From Desulfofustis sp. PB-SRB1 (lineage in GTDB: Bacteria; Desulfobacterota; Desulfobulbia; Desulfobulbales; Desulfocapsaceae): a DNA stretch of 64,000 bases. Positions within the stretch are counted from its first letter, which is position 1. The number at the start of each line of letters is the position of its first letter. Under the pieces are notes generated by a model that did no database searches, was not told where the DNA came from, and worked only from the letters and a program-made list of their open reading frames with translations. Location of the stretch: contig JAEQMT010000010.1 in the NCBI GenBank assembly GCA_016722945.1, forward strand, positions 265,765 through 329,764, written 5' to 3'. A program made the position numbers and the translations under genes. Shown in pieces: positions 1 through 7,723 of the stretch.

Positions 1-417
1 GTCCATCCGTCGCGTGCCATCGAGGCAGCCGTCTATGGCGCTGATGAGAACAGCGCGGCGCTACTGGCACAATTTGGTTCCGCAATTGGTGATATGTGCC
101 GGCTCAGTGAACTGCGCGTCAATCCTGAACAGCCGGCGCCGCGTGAGGCGGCACGCTCAATTTTTGCAAACTGTGAAATCGTCGTGCCCCTGGTCGGACT
201 GGTGGATGTCGCGGCCGAGCGTGAGAAGCTCGATCGTGAACGGGCAAAGATCGAGCGGGAACTGGCAACCGTTGTGGGCAAGCTTGCCAACCAGCAATTT
301 CTGATGCGGGCACCGGAGGCGGCGGTTGCCAAACAGCGTGACAAACAGACCGAGCTGCGTGGGCGTCTGGCCAAGATAACAGAGGCCGAAGAGCGGCTTG
401 CCGCCTTGTCTTCGTAG
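1..417 (+). CDS. valS: Valyl-tRNA synthetase, C-terminal end (partial)
   Basis: The reading frame is open from base 1 and ends at the TAG at 415-417, so only the last 138 residues are present. They match the end of ValRS: the close of the anticodon-binding region followed by the C-terminal coiled-coil arm (VDVAAEREKLDRERAKIERE onward), which in this enzyme family contacts the tRNA. ValRS charges tRNA-Val with valine in the cytoplasm. The catalytic domain lies upstream of the window. The heptad-like spacing of charged residues and the VDVAAE...ANQQFL...AP pattern are typical of ValRS, so the call is firm despite the truncation. Confidence 0.93.
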   Translation, partial: VHPSRAIEAAVYGADENSAALLAQFGSAIGDMCRLSELRVNPEQPAPREAARSIFANCEIVVPLVGLVDVAAEREKLDRERAKIERELATVVGKLANQQFLMRAPEAAVAKQRDKQTELRGRLAKITEAEERLAALSS

Positions 418-514
418 TGGAAAAGACACCTGTCTGGACCATGTTGCCGGAACAGATACCACTGATGTGGATTACCTGTTGATTTTTTTGGATAAAATGT
501 GCGATACTAAGAAA

Positions 515-648
515 TGATAATGTCGCAAAATCCTTGAAATTGTACATGCTCGTCATTCCCGCGAAAGCGGGAATCCATTAATTCCAAATGATTATGGGTG
601 CCGAGTCAACTCCGGCATGACTTGAACAGGGGTTTTGTGACGCTATCA
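515..648 (+). repeat. Miniature transposon family A, short form (diverged copy)
   Basis: A 134-bp unit that begins TGATAATGTCGCAAAATCC and ends in the diverged inverse of that terminus. It carries the central hairpin CATTCCCGCGAAAGCGGGAATCC and the conserved right half (gtCAACTCCGGCATGAC). Its loop is short, unlike the 162-bp copies at 2997, 23560, 36007 and 63827. The flanking 4-mers (GAAA, AGTG) do not match, so this is an old copy. It sits between valS and the zinc-ribbon gene and codes for nothing. Confidence 0.75.
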
Positions 649-712
649 AGTGTTGATTGTGGAAATGGCGATATTTTCGCCCTACTAGCGGTCTCCTCCA
701 GGGAGCTTTTCT

Positions 713-1426
713 ATGCGCTGCCAAAAATGCGGTTACATCACCTTTGATAATTACGAGACCTGCCCGAGCTGCAAAAAGCAGATGGTCAAGGAGGGCCAGG
801 TTATTCTCGGTAATGTCTTCAATATCGAATCGCCGCGCTTTCTCAAATTTGACGCGGAGGAAGAAACCCCCGAACCGCGGAGTGTCGGTGCGGTCAGCGG
901 AGAAGTAGACTTTTCCGAGGATTTTGAGTTTACCGATGAAACCGACATGGGATTCGACTCCGATAGCTTTTCCGAGACGGCGGGCGGCGGCGCCCTGGGC
1001 GCGGACTTCGACGATTTGGAAACCTTCGGTGAAGATAGCCAAGATGCGGCAGAGGGAGAGCTGGTGGATTTCGGTGAATTCGAGGAGGAGGCGGATACAC
1101 TGTTTGCCGAACAGACGCAGCCGGCATATGACGAGGAGCAGGAACAGGAGCTCGAACCTGCCCCCGCTCTTGATATTCCCGATGAGTTGGCCGATATCTC
1201 CGATTTGTCACCACCCTCAGATGACACTCTAGATCTGGCGGCCGATGACATCGGCACCAACTTGTTTGACGATGACGAAACCGACGAACTGGATGACATC
1301 GATCTGGACTCCTTCAAAATCGAAATCGATGACGAGCAGCAGGAGCAGGAGGAGGATATCGAGGACGATCTCGAATTTGACTTCGACCTCGGCGGCCTCT
1401 CCATCCATGAAGACCGCAAAAAATAG
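713..1426 (+). CDS. Acidic zinc-ribbon protein of unknown function
   Basis: 237 residues. The N-terminus has a zinc ribbon with two CxxC pairs (C3-C6 and C18-C21, MRCQKCGY...CPSCKK). The rest is extremely rich in Asp and Glu and looks disordered, with almost no hydrophobic core. A GGGAG Shine-Dalgarno sequence about 9 bases upstream supports the ATG at 713. Similar proteins, an N-terminal CxxC ribbon with a long acidic tail, occur next to aminoacyl-tRNA synthetase genes in Desulfobacterota, but I know of no assigned role. An adaptor or nucleic-acid-mimicking function is possible and is only a guess. No transmembrane segment or signal peptide is visible. Confidence 0.75.
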   Translation: MRCQKCGYITFDNYETCPSCKKQMVKEGQVILGNVFNIESPRFLKFDAEEETPEPRSVGAVSGEVDFSEDFEFTDETDMGFDSDSFSETAGGGALGADFDDLETFGEDSQDAAEGELVDFGEFEEEADTLFAEQTQPAYDEEQEQELEPAPALDIPDELADISDLSPPSDDTLDLAADDIGTNLFDDDETDELDDIDLDSFKIEIDDEQQEQEEDIEDDLEFDFDLGGLSIHEDRKK

Positions 1427-1456
1427 CCGGTTGCCCGCGTTACCCACGCAAAGCAG

Positions 1457-1486
1457 TTGACAATCAAACCCTTTTTCACGTAGAGT
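1457..1486 (+). promoter_or_regulatory. Probable sigma-70 promoter of tRNA-Phe
   Basis: TTGACA at 1457-1462 is a perfect -35 box. TAGAGT at 1481-1486 is an acceptable -10 box, and the spacer is 18 bases. The predicted start lies about 8 bases before the mature tRNA 5' end at 1501. Confidence 0.7.
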
Positions 1487-1500
1487 AGCGCCCCTTAGGT

Positions 1501-1576
<76 letters not shown>

Positions 1577-1584
1577 TCAGATTG

Positions 1585-1618
1585 AAGCGGTTACGGGTGT
1601 TCCCATAACCGCTTTTTT
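1585..1618 (+). terminator. Rho-independent terminator of tRNA-Phe
   Basis: AAGCGGTTA (1585-1593) pairs with TAACCGCTT (1606-1614). An inner GGG/CCC extends the stem, and TTTTTT follows at 1613-1618. It lies directly after the tRNA and may also end transcription of the minus-strand pair coming from the right. Confidence 0.85.
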
Positions 1619-1625
1619 GCTCACC

Positions 1626-1919
1626 TTACAGCACCCCTTTGCGCAGCGGAAGAGGAGGGCATGGCGTGCGACCGCAGATCAAGTTCCAGTAGGCCCACGA
1701 ACGTGGATCAAAAACTCCTGGCGGGGCATGATCCAGGGTCTCTCGATAATCTTCCATCCCAACAATATCGTCGATCTCTTTTAGGTCTTCAAGGCTCCCG
1801 TAGGTCATTACATGCGCTAAAAAATGTATGGGCTCTCGCAGGGTCTCTTCGGGCTCTTTAAACCAGACGACACGGCTGGCAATTCGCAGAAGCTCAGGAC
1901 TGAGGGGGAGTGGCTTCAT
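1626..1919 (-). CDS. Small partner protein of the AbiEii-type nucleotidyltransferase
   Basis: 97 residues from the ATG at 1919, which lies 1 base after the stop of the nucleotidyltransferase gene (1921). The frame is open further upstream, but that part overlaps the neighbour and looks non-coding. The conserved stretch is RVVWFKEPEETL, then HFLAHVMTYGSLEDL, then FDPRSWAYWN. I recognise this pattern from short proteins that repeatedly sit beside AbiEii-type nucleotidyltransferase genes, usually annotated hypothetical. By position it is a candidate antitoxin or co-factor, which is inference. There is no HTH, membrane or zinc motif. Confidence 0.7.
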   Translation of the reverse strand: MKPLPLSPELLRIASRVVWFKEPEETLREPIHFLAHVMTYGSLEDLKEIDDIVGMEDYRETLDHAPPGVFDPRSWAYWNLICGRTPCPPLPLRKGVL

Positions 1920-1920
1920 C

Positions 1921-2592
1921 TTAGTAATCCTGGCTCGTTCCATACGTTCTATAGGCCTTAAAACGTGGCAGTTTTTCTCCCCAGCTGAAATGTTCAACTG
2001 CTAAGTGAAGGCGTCTTTTCACCTCAAGTGGCAACCTGTGGACATCTTCAAAATAACTCAGTGCCTTGAGTGTTATCAACGGGTTAAAGCTCTTTCCGTA
2101 AACAACCTTGCCGGCAGCAAGCAGGGTGGGGAGATCGACACCGCTTCTCAGTATGGCATCAATATCCAGATAATCTTTTACCTCACTTCGCTTTTGAATG
2201 ACAGCGGCCTTGGTGCCGGCAATATCGAGTAAAGAAGCAACGTGTAATGAATTCTCTGGGATAATATCTCTTGGGGCAACTTGCCCAATATCAAGGCCTC
2301 CAAAGAAAGAAACAGCAACAAATCCCTCTGCTTCAATGCGGCATGACAAGGTGTTGGGCGCGACTTGTACCGTTTCTGCATCTCTAAGATAGGAGATTGA
2401 CCGGACAAGCTGATCGGGGTCAAATGAGCGGTACGAAAAAAAATCAAAATCAATAGAGGTCCGGTGGCCAAGCCGCAAAGCCAAAGCAGTCCCGCCATAG
2501 AGGGTAAAATGGCTGGGTGTTGCATGCAGCTCAGGCCAAAGGCGTAACTGAGAAGCTGGAAGGATAGAAAGATTGGGATCGAGGACTTGCAT
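1921..2592 (-). CDS. AbiEii/AbiGii-type nucleotidyltransferase
   Basis: 223 residues from the ATG at 2592; a TTG two codons upstream is an alternative. It carries the DNA polymerase beta-type signature of the family: YGGTALALRLGHR followed by SIDFDFF, whose acidic pair binds metal, and the later RSEVKDYLDIDAIL helix. In the AbiE system, AbiEii is a nucleotide-transferring toxin paired with an HTH antitoxin, AbiEi. No AbiEi-like HTH protein is present here; the only partner is the small gene immediately downstream. Together they make a two-gene accessory module of the kind often found in genomic islands. A toxin role is inferred from family and context. Confidence 0.85.
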   Translation of the reverse strand: MQVLDPNLSILPASQLRLWPELHATPSHFTLYGGTALALRLGHRTSIDFDFFSYRSFDPDQLVRSISYLRDAETVQVAPNTLSCRIEAEGFVAVSFFGGLDIGQVAPRDIIPENSLHVASLLDIAGTKAAVIQKRSEVKDYLDIDAILRSGVDLPTLLAAGKVVYGKSFNPLITLKALSYFEDVHRLPLEVKRRLHLAVEHFSWGEKLPRFKAYRTYGTSQDY

Positions 2593-2996
2593 CACCAAAG
2601 TAGCTCTCCGCGGTCACATCCAAGATACCGAACTCTGAACCGAGCGGCCTTCTTGAGTTGCTGTAACGGAATCCTTGCAGTAACCACCTTTACCAGAAAA
2701 AGGATGGTCATTTGCTGGTCTCAATTATTGCCACTATCAACTGTGCCATAGGGGCATTGCCGGTACCCAAGAGGCTGCAATCCTCTTGCCCACGTGAGGT
2801 ATACGTATTTTGGAAGTAACCTTAAAGTATCAGTGGTATTTGCTTAATCAGACTGCTTGATTCTTATAACACAATTGCAGTAACAATGCACTTATAAGCT
2901 TCTTGTGGAGTAAACTATTACCAGATTTCGATGTTTGAGTTCACATCCCGCGCACTAAAAAAACAGAAGCCCGGTCCCACGAGGGGCAAGTAAGCA
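2593..2996. other. Intergenic stretch without a recognised gene
   Basis: No convincing coding sequence on either strand. Its right end (about 2940-2996) contains a roughly 55-base block, starting TTCACATCCCGCGCACTAAA and ending GGCAAGTAAG. The block recurs in diverged form at about 4690-4740 and 5932-5985, so it borders each of the modules in this island. Confidence 0.5.
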
Positions 2997-3158
2997 TGAT
3001 GAATTTGTAAAAGCCTCAAAATTGCTTGCTACCGTCATTCCCGCCCTCGATAACAACACTCAAGGGCAGGCTGCAGCGGGAATCCAGTGATTTCGATTAA
3101 TTATGAAGATCGGGTCAACTCCAGTATGACTGGAATATGGGTTTTTACGAGTCCATCA
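2997..3158 (+). repeat. Miniature transposon family A, 162-bp copy
   Basis: A non-coding 162-bp unit from TGATGAATTTGTAAAAGCC to GGTTTTTACGAGTCCATCA, which are imperfect inverted ends. It has the central CATTCCCGC...GCGGGAAT stem with the long loop. It is flanked on both sides by AGCA (2993-2996 and 3159-3162), a 4-bp target duplication showing that it moved as a unit. Confidence 0.88.
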
Positions 3159-3189
3159 AGCATGGCGCCACCACATGTATGCCCCTCTC

Positions 3190-3268
3190 ACGTGGCACGA
3201 TTGTTTATTGCGCCAGATATCACCATTATTGTGGCGCGATTCTGAAATTGTGCCATAATAGTTGTGCC
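3190..3268 (+). promoter_or_regulatory. Candidate operator region of the Fic gene
   Basis: The 80 bases before the Fic start are full of related half-sites. GCGCCA and TGGCGC form an inverted repeat about 22 bases apart, TTGTGCCAT occurs twice directly before the ATG, and GTGGCAC lies further up. The Fic protein has an N-terminal winged-helix-like region, so self-binding here is plausible. No promoter boxes could be fixed. Confidence 0.45.
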
Positions 3269-4654
3269 ATGCCAAAACAAATCTCTCCTAAAGAGCTCGA
3301 TAGTATCGTAGAAGCGGTGCGTTCATTTCCCAATGGTGGTGGGATTGAAGCAATTCATTCAGCATTGGAAGAGAGGATAGCACGACGAACCTTGCAGCGG
3401 CGTTTGTCGCTGCTTGTCAAGCAGCAGCGTCTCATCGCGGAAGGCCGAGGCAGAGCGCGTCGTTATCGGACGCTCAATGTCCTGAATGCCGTCATTCCTC
3501 CTCTGAAAGCGGCTTTTTCCGGTGAAACCTACATCCCTTTATCTCACGAAGGTGCACAGATACAAAAGGTGATTCGCGCACCACGCCAGCGTCGGCATCC
3601 AGTGGGGTACAATCGAGGGATTATCGATGCATACCAGCCAAATCAGACATGTTATCTCGCTGATCAGATTCGGGATAGGCTCAACGATTTAGGACGCTGG
3701 TCAGACGATCGACACGTCGCCGGAACCTATGCACGGCAGATATTTAATCGATTATTGATCGACCTTTCCTGGAACTCAAGTCGATTGGAGGGAAACACCT
3801 ATTCGCTCCTGGAAACAGAACGACTGCTTGGCCACGGTGAAGCGGCGGAAGGCAAAAATGCGATGGAAACGCAGATGCTCCTGAACCATAAAGATGCCAT
3901 TGAGCTTTTGGTGGAGCAGGCGCCTGAAGTAGGCTTCAACAGATATACCATTCTCAATCTGCATGCCGTGCTTTCCAACAACCTGCTTGCCGATCCACAG
4001 GCAGGTGGCCGATTACGAACAACCCCGGTACAGATCGGCGGGAGTGTCTATCACACCTTGGAAGTACCTCAATTGATTGATGAATGTTTTGGCCGCATCC
4101 TTACCCTTGCATCAAGAATTGATGATCCCTTTGAACAAGCCTTTTTCACCATGGTACACCTGCCATATCTGCAACCCTTTGTGGATGTTAACAAACGTGT
4201 TTCGCGCCTTGCCGCCAATATCTCGTTGATTCGTCAAAACCTCTGTCCTCTCTCTTTTCTCGATGTGCCGATTCAAGCCTACATTGACGGCACGGTAGCC
4301 GTGTATGAGTTGAACAAGGTTGCGTTGCTTCGCGATGTTTTTGTCTGGGCGTATGAAAGATCCTGCCGCAGGTATTCTGCTCTCCGGCAGTCCATGGGCG
4401 AGCCCGATCCGTTCCGGCTGCACTATCGGAAGAAGATAAAAACGTTCGTAGCCGAGGTGGTACGTGGTTGTATGGACAAGCAAAGGGCGGCAAACTGGAT
4501 AGCCTTGATGGCGGAAAAAGAGATTTCCCCCAACGATACGGTGCGCTTTGTAGAAGTGGTGGAGACAGAGCTTATCAATCTGCATGAGGGCAATTTTGCT
4601 CGCTACCACCTGCGCCCCTCAGAATTCTTGGATTGGCAAAAGGTGTGGTCTTGA
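3269..4654 (+). CDS. Fic-family protein with degenerate catalytic motif
   Basis: 461 residues starting at MPKQISPKEL; a longer frame begins at 3137 but runs back into a transposon. Residues about 10-70 look like a winged-helix DNA-binding region with a basic GRGRARRYR tail. Fic enzymes transfer AMP or other phosphate groups to target hydroxyls. The inhibitory helix is present (S170-x3-E174-G175-N176), which fits an internally inhibited Fic. The active-site loop reads QPFVDVNKRVSR (302-313) where the standard motif is HPFxDGNxRxxR. The catalytic His is therefore Gln and the anion-hole Gly is Val. I recall the same LQPFxDVNKR variant in a subgroup of Fic proteins, so this is probably a lineage trait and not decay. 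Ordinary AMPylation is doubtful. Confidence 0.85.
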   Translation: MPKQISPKELDSIVEAVRSFPNGGGIEAIHSALEERIARRTLQRRLSLLVKQQRLIAEGRGRARRYRTLNVLNAVIPPLKAAFSGETYIPLSHEGAQIQKVIRAPRQRRHPVGYNRGIIDAYQPNQTCYLADQIRDRLNDLGRWSDDRHVAGTYARQIFNRLLIDLSWNSSRLEGNTYSLLETERLLGHGEAAEGKNAMETQMLLNHKDAIELLVEQAPEVGFNRYTILNLHAVLSNNLLADPQAGGRLRTTPVQIGGSVYHTLEVPQLIDECFGRILTLASRIDDPFEQAFFTMVHLPYLQPFVDVNKRVSRLAANISLIRQNLCPLSFLDVPIQAYIDGTVAVYELNKVALLRDVFVWAYERSCRRYSALRQSMGEPDPFRLHYRKKIKTFVAEVVRGCMDKQRAANWIALMAEKEISPNDTVRFVEVVETELINLHEGNFARYHLRPSEFLDWQKVWS

Positions 4655-4801
4655 GGTGGTATGTTTCATCTCGGCGGTCACCTGGCTTATTACACTCCAC
4701 GCACTGGAAAACGGTTACTATTCAACGATGGGCAAGTAAGTTTTGATCTCTCCAGAATTGTTTTGGTTGCCGGATGCACATAAGCCGCTTATGATAAAAA
4801 G

Positions 4802-5077
4802 ATGAAGAGAAAAGAAGATCAGATTCGCGACTACCTCGCAACCATAGGGCGGCGTGGCGGCCAAAAAAGCAGGCGCTCTTTGACGTCCGAGCAGGCGCGT
4901 GAGATGGTGCGGATTAGGGAAGCCAGGCGTGCATTTCGTAAATTTCACACCCAGTGTTTCTGGTACATGGCGCCCACTATCAGGATCACCAGTGCCGACC
5001 TGCCGGACATCGCGCGGGGATTGCGCACCTACGGGGGCCACGAGGGATACCGTCTGGCCGCACGAATATGCCCGTAA
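4802..5077 (+). CDS. Small basic protein coupled to a nucleotidyltransferase gene
   Basis: 91 residues, beginning MKRKEDQIRDYLATIGRRGG, with a strongly basic first half (RRGGQKSRRSLTSEQARE). It contains no zinc or membrane motif. Its end overlaps the start of the next gene by 10 bases (ATGCCCGTAA at 5068-5077), the usual sign of translational coupling. Short basic proteins of this type often precede AbiEii-type nucleotidyltransferases. An antitoxin or DNA-binding role is inferred from charge and position only. Confidence 0.7.
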   Translation: MKRKEDQIRDYLATIGRRGGQKSRRSLTSEQAREMVRIREARRAFRKFHTQCFWYMAPTIRITSADLPDIARGLRTYGGHEGYRLAARICP

Positions 5078-5874
5078 GCCCCGCCCAGGCTCAGGTGTTG
5101 CGGGTGATAGCCGCCAACAGGAGTCCGGACAGCTATCTGGCCGGCGCCACCATCGTGCATCGTAAGCCGGATTCGCCACGCACCTCATTGGATCTTGATT
5201 TTTTTCATGATGTGGAGGACAGCGTCGCCGTCGCCGCGGAAACCGACGCAAAAACTCTTGCGGACGCGGGGTATGAAACTCAGTGGCTGTTGCGCACGCC
5301 CACATTTTACCGGGCTATTGTGAGAACGAACGACGGTGCCGCGTTGAAGATCGAGTGGGCGCAGGACAGCGCCTTTCGTTTTTTTCCCGTGCAGAAGGAT
5401 ACGCTCTTCGGATACCGGCTTCACGACGCCGATGCCGCCGCGAACAAGGTGCTGGCCCTTGCCGGGCGAAATGAAATCAGAGATCTGGTCGATGTCCTCT
5501 ACCTGCATGAACACTATCTCTCGCTGGGTGCATTGGTCTGGGCCGCCTGCGGCAAAGATCCGGGCTATACGCCGGAGTTTCTGCTCAACCAGGCCGCCCG
5601 CCACACCGCCCATACCCAGAACGAACTCGATCGCCTGCTGCTGCGACACCCCATGGATCTCGCTACCATGAAGCATAAGTGGCTTGCCGCGTTCCACCAC
5701 GCCCGCGAACTGGTGCGTTCCCTGCCTACCGACGAGCTTGGCTGCTTTTACCTTTCCACACGTGGCGAGCCGGTCGAGCCCCTTGCTCGGGACAACGACT
5801 TAGGCGGCCTGACTCGTCACTACGGTACCGTGCGTGGCGCGTGGCCCACCGTCGTGCCCCAGAGCAAACCGTAA
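5068..5874 (+). CDS. Nucleotidyltransferase, AbiEii/AbiGii toxin-like
   Basis: 268 residues from the ATG at 5068, chosen because it overlaps the upstream stop and the first conserved block follows shortly after. The fold signature is YLAGATIVHRK, then SLDLDFF (polymerase-beta acidic pair), and later the helix NKVLALAGRNEIRDLVDVLY. The first block is weaker than in canonical members, with GA in place of GGT. The tail after residue 225 (YLSTRGEPVEPL...) is low in predicted structure and resembles read-through into a repeat. With the basic gene upstream it forms the second nucleotidyltransferase pair of this island. It is probably a toxin component, with unknown target. Confidence 0.78.
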   Translation: MPVSPAQAQVLRVIAANRSPDSYLAGATIVHRKPDSPRTSLDLDFFHDVEDSVAVAAETDAKTLADAGYETQWLLRTPTFYRAIVRTNDGAALKIEWAQDSAFRFFPVQKDTLFGYRLHDADAAANKVLALAGRNEIRDLVDVLYLHEHYLSLGALVWAACGKDPGYTPEFLLNQAARHTAHTQNELDRLLLRHPMDLATMKHKWLAAFHHARELVRSLPTDELGCFYLSTRGEPVEPLARDNDLGGLTRHYGTVRGAWPTVVPQSKP

Positions 5875-6378
5875 ACCACGCAGAGCGGCAGGCCACATGG
5901 CTATGAGAGATGTATCGGACAGCCTATGAAGATCACATTCCGTGTACTAAAGAACAGCGTTTCGGCCCCACGAGGTCTGATTAAGCGTGGCGTTACCAAG
6001 ATTGAGTCATCAAAATTGGCCAAAATTTCATGCATAAATATTGTTAGGTTTTGTGCGTAAAAATCAGAATGCTCCAAGGGTGTGTCTATCTTAAAAATAG
6101 ATTGATTGCCCGGTGTTTTTGGTGCTGATAGGATTATAGCTCAGTTTAGGCCACCTTCATGAACAACCCACTTCCCTAACAGTCCAAAGGTAAATGGTTG
6201 AGGTTATTATCCAGCCTCAACTATTTGATATTAGATGTAAAAACCTCTCGCAGTTGGTCCCCCAAAGCCACATATTGTTTAACTCGGCAAGAAAAGTATA
6301 AGTGTGTATAAAAAAATATTTGATGACTTTATACACAATATTGAGCATGGTGCAGGGATACACTATATGGAGGAAACC
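5875..6378. other. Intergenic stretch without a recognised gene
   Basis: Base composition drops to AT-rich across this gap, marking the border of the following cassette. A third copy of the island border block (ATTCCGTGTACTAAAGAACA ... CCCCACGAGG) lies at about 5937-5985. No gene or clear terminator is seen. A frame open from 6304 overlaps the end but lacks a good start. Confidence 0.5.
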
Positions 6379-6981
6379 ATGGCAAAGCGAATAAACGTAA
6401 GCATCCCTGACAAACTATACAGTGAAATTCAGAAGGTAAAAAAATGGCTCATTAAAGAAGACAGCGTTTCAAAAATTGTCCAGAAGGCACTTGTGGCTGA
6501 GTTGGAAGTCGCAAAAGCACGAGCATTCGTCTGGAACTATGGATTCAACGATGGCAAGGAATACATTGCATCTCTGTCCCCTAGAGAACAGCTAAAAGCA
6601 AAAAAAATGGTCTTGAATTTCCCCCGACAGTACCCGGAAGACCTCACAGAATTACTGATGAAAACAGGCCTCATCGAGTTGGAAAATATCGAAAAACTAA
6701 AAACTCATTTAGCCATTATTGAATATTGGAAATGCATTTTTAAGCGATTTGAATTCATGGAAAATGTGGATCAGTCTTGGTTTGAAGAAGAAGGAAGGGT
6801 GAATTTGTGGGAGTGGGGTGGTCGTCCACCAATTCATGATGGTGAAGAGATTTGGACTCAAGATGATGAACATGCTAGAATTAGATGGGACAAAATAAAG
6901 CAATTGTGGAGAGAGGGGCTAATTGCAGGAATCAAAGAAGCCACGAATGAACTGGAGGAGTCTGATGATGAAAATGAGTAA
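6379..6981 (+). CDS. Ribbon-helix-helix protein with long acidic C-terminal domain
   Basis: 200 residues from the ATG at 6379, chosen for the GGAGG ribosome site 5 bases upstream; an upstream start at 6304 lacks one. Residues 1-45 look like a ribbon-helix-helix DNA-binding domain (MAKRINVSIPDKLYSEIQKV... SVSKIVQKAL). The remainder is helical and charged, with several Trp residues (WSWFEEEGR-like segments, WEWGGRPP) and an acidic end. It is the first gene of a four-gene AT-rich cassette and probably regulates it. The C-terminal domain is not one I recognise. Confidence 0.75.
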   Translation: MAKRINVSIPDKLYSEIQKVKKWLIKEDSVSKIVQKALVAELEVAKARAFVWNYGFNDGKEYIASLSPREQLKAKKMVLNFPRQYPEDLTELLMKTGLIELENIEKLKTHLAIIEYWKCIFKRFEFMENVDQSWFEEEGRVNLWEWGGRPPIHDGEEIWTQDDEHARIRWDKIKQLWREGLIAGIKEATNELEESDDENE

Positions 6982-7219
6982 ACATGCAAAGATCAGGAGC
7001 CAGCACAGAGCACTTCCCAATGAGGCTTTGCAAGTGGTTCTAAAACATGGACGTATTTCTTATGCTCCGGGTGGTACTTGTAAACTCTTTTTTGGGAACA
7101 AGGAATGTGCTCATGCTATCAATGATTTGAAAAAAGTGATTAAGACCCTTGAAAGAGCTAAGGGTGGAACTCTCATATTGGGTGATGATCAAATTGTTAC
7201 AGTCTACAAACAGCATTAA
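6965..7219 (+). CDS. DUF4258-like small protein
   Basis: 84 residues. The start at 6965 (or 6968 or 6974) overlaps the end of the upstream gene, and GGAGGAG at 6953-6959 serves as ribosome site. The sequence RSQHRALPNEALQVVLKHGR, a short beta segment, then GGTLILGDDQIVTVY resembles DUF4258, a small fold often seen as a toxin-like partner of HTH or RHH proteins. The tight overlap with an RHH gene fits a toxin-antitoxin-like pair, though the resemblance is weak and the function is unproven. Confidence 0.6.
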   Translation: MMKMSKHAKIRSQHRALPNEALQVVLKHGRISYAPGGTCKLFFGNKECAHAINDLKKVIKTLERAKGGTLILGDDQIVTVYKQH

Positions 7220-7237
7220 TACACTGGAGATTGAGAC

Positions 7238-7684
7238 ATGGCAGGAGATCACAGGGAAACAGCCAACCACAATATCGAAATCCTTCAGTCAGCAGGATTC
7301 AGAAAGCAGGGAAATACAAGTATCTTCTCTAATGGCAAAACCAAATTGCTTTCTCCTGCTGTGTCATGTGGGCAAGGTGGACACTACTGGTTTGACATTC
7401 GACAAGTGAATCTAGATAAAGTTGAAGGATATAACCCTCACATACTGGTCCGAATAATACCGGATATGTTTCTTCTGGTCGGTTTGAATGGCTTTGCTAT
7501 CATGCTGTCTGAGGAAACAAAACGGTATCGAAAAAACTCTGGTGCTGTATGGGGTTTCTACACATCCCTTAGCATCTCAAGCAGAAGGGCTAAAATCGCA
7601 TCTACCGCTAATTCTTCCCTTGTCTACGAAACACAAATCCTCAAGCGTGAAGAAATTTTAAAAGCACTGAATCAGTTCGATTAA
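7238..7684 (+). CDS. Unknown protein of the AT-rich cassette
   Basis: 148 residues, starting at the ATG 18 bases after the previous stop, with a GGAG-like site upstream. I do not recognise the family. Visible features are a central block SCGQGGHYWFDIRQVN followed by a hydrophobic strand pair (HILVRIIPDMFLLVGLNGFAI), suggesting a compact beta-rich fold. The C-terminal half is basic (SSRRAKI). The HYWFDIR block recalls small restriction-endonuclease-like cores, but no full PD-(D/E)xK motif can be made out. It is co-directional with its neighbours. Confidence 0.6.
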   Translation: MAGDHRETANHNIEILQSAGFRKQGNTSIFSNGKTKLLSPAVSCGQGGHYWFDIRQVNLDKVEGYNPHILVRIIPDMFLLVGLNGFAIMLSEETKRYRKNSGAVWGFYTSLSISSRRAKIASTANSSLVYETQILKREEILKALNQFD

Positions 7685-7723
7685 ACCGAAGTCAGTTAAC
7701 ATTAAGCTAAACGGGAGATATGC

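Noticed and set aside
540-600. CRISPR-like impression from repeated CATTCCCGC/GCGGGAATCC hairpins
   Set aside because: The repeats are dispersed over the window at irregular distances with transposon-type ends and target duplications; there is no array of evenly spaced units and no cas gene.
751-1479. 242-codon Ser-rich open frame on the minus strand opposite the zinc-ribbon gene
   Set aside because: It is the antisense of an Asp/Glu-rich coding region, which always reads as Ser-rich; it has no start signal and no family features.
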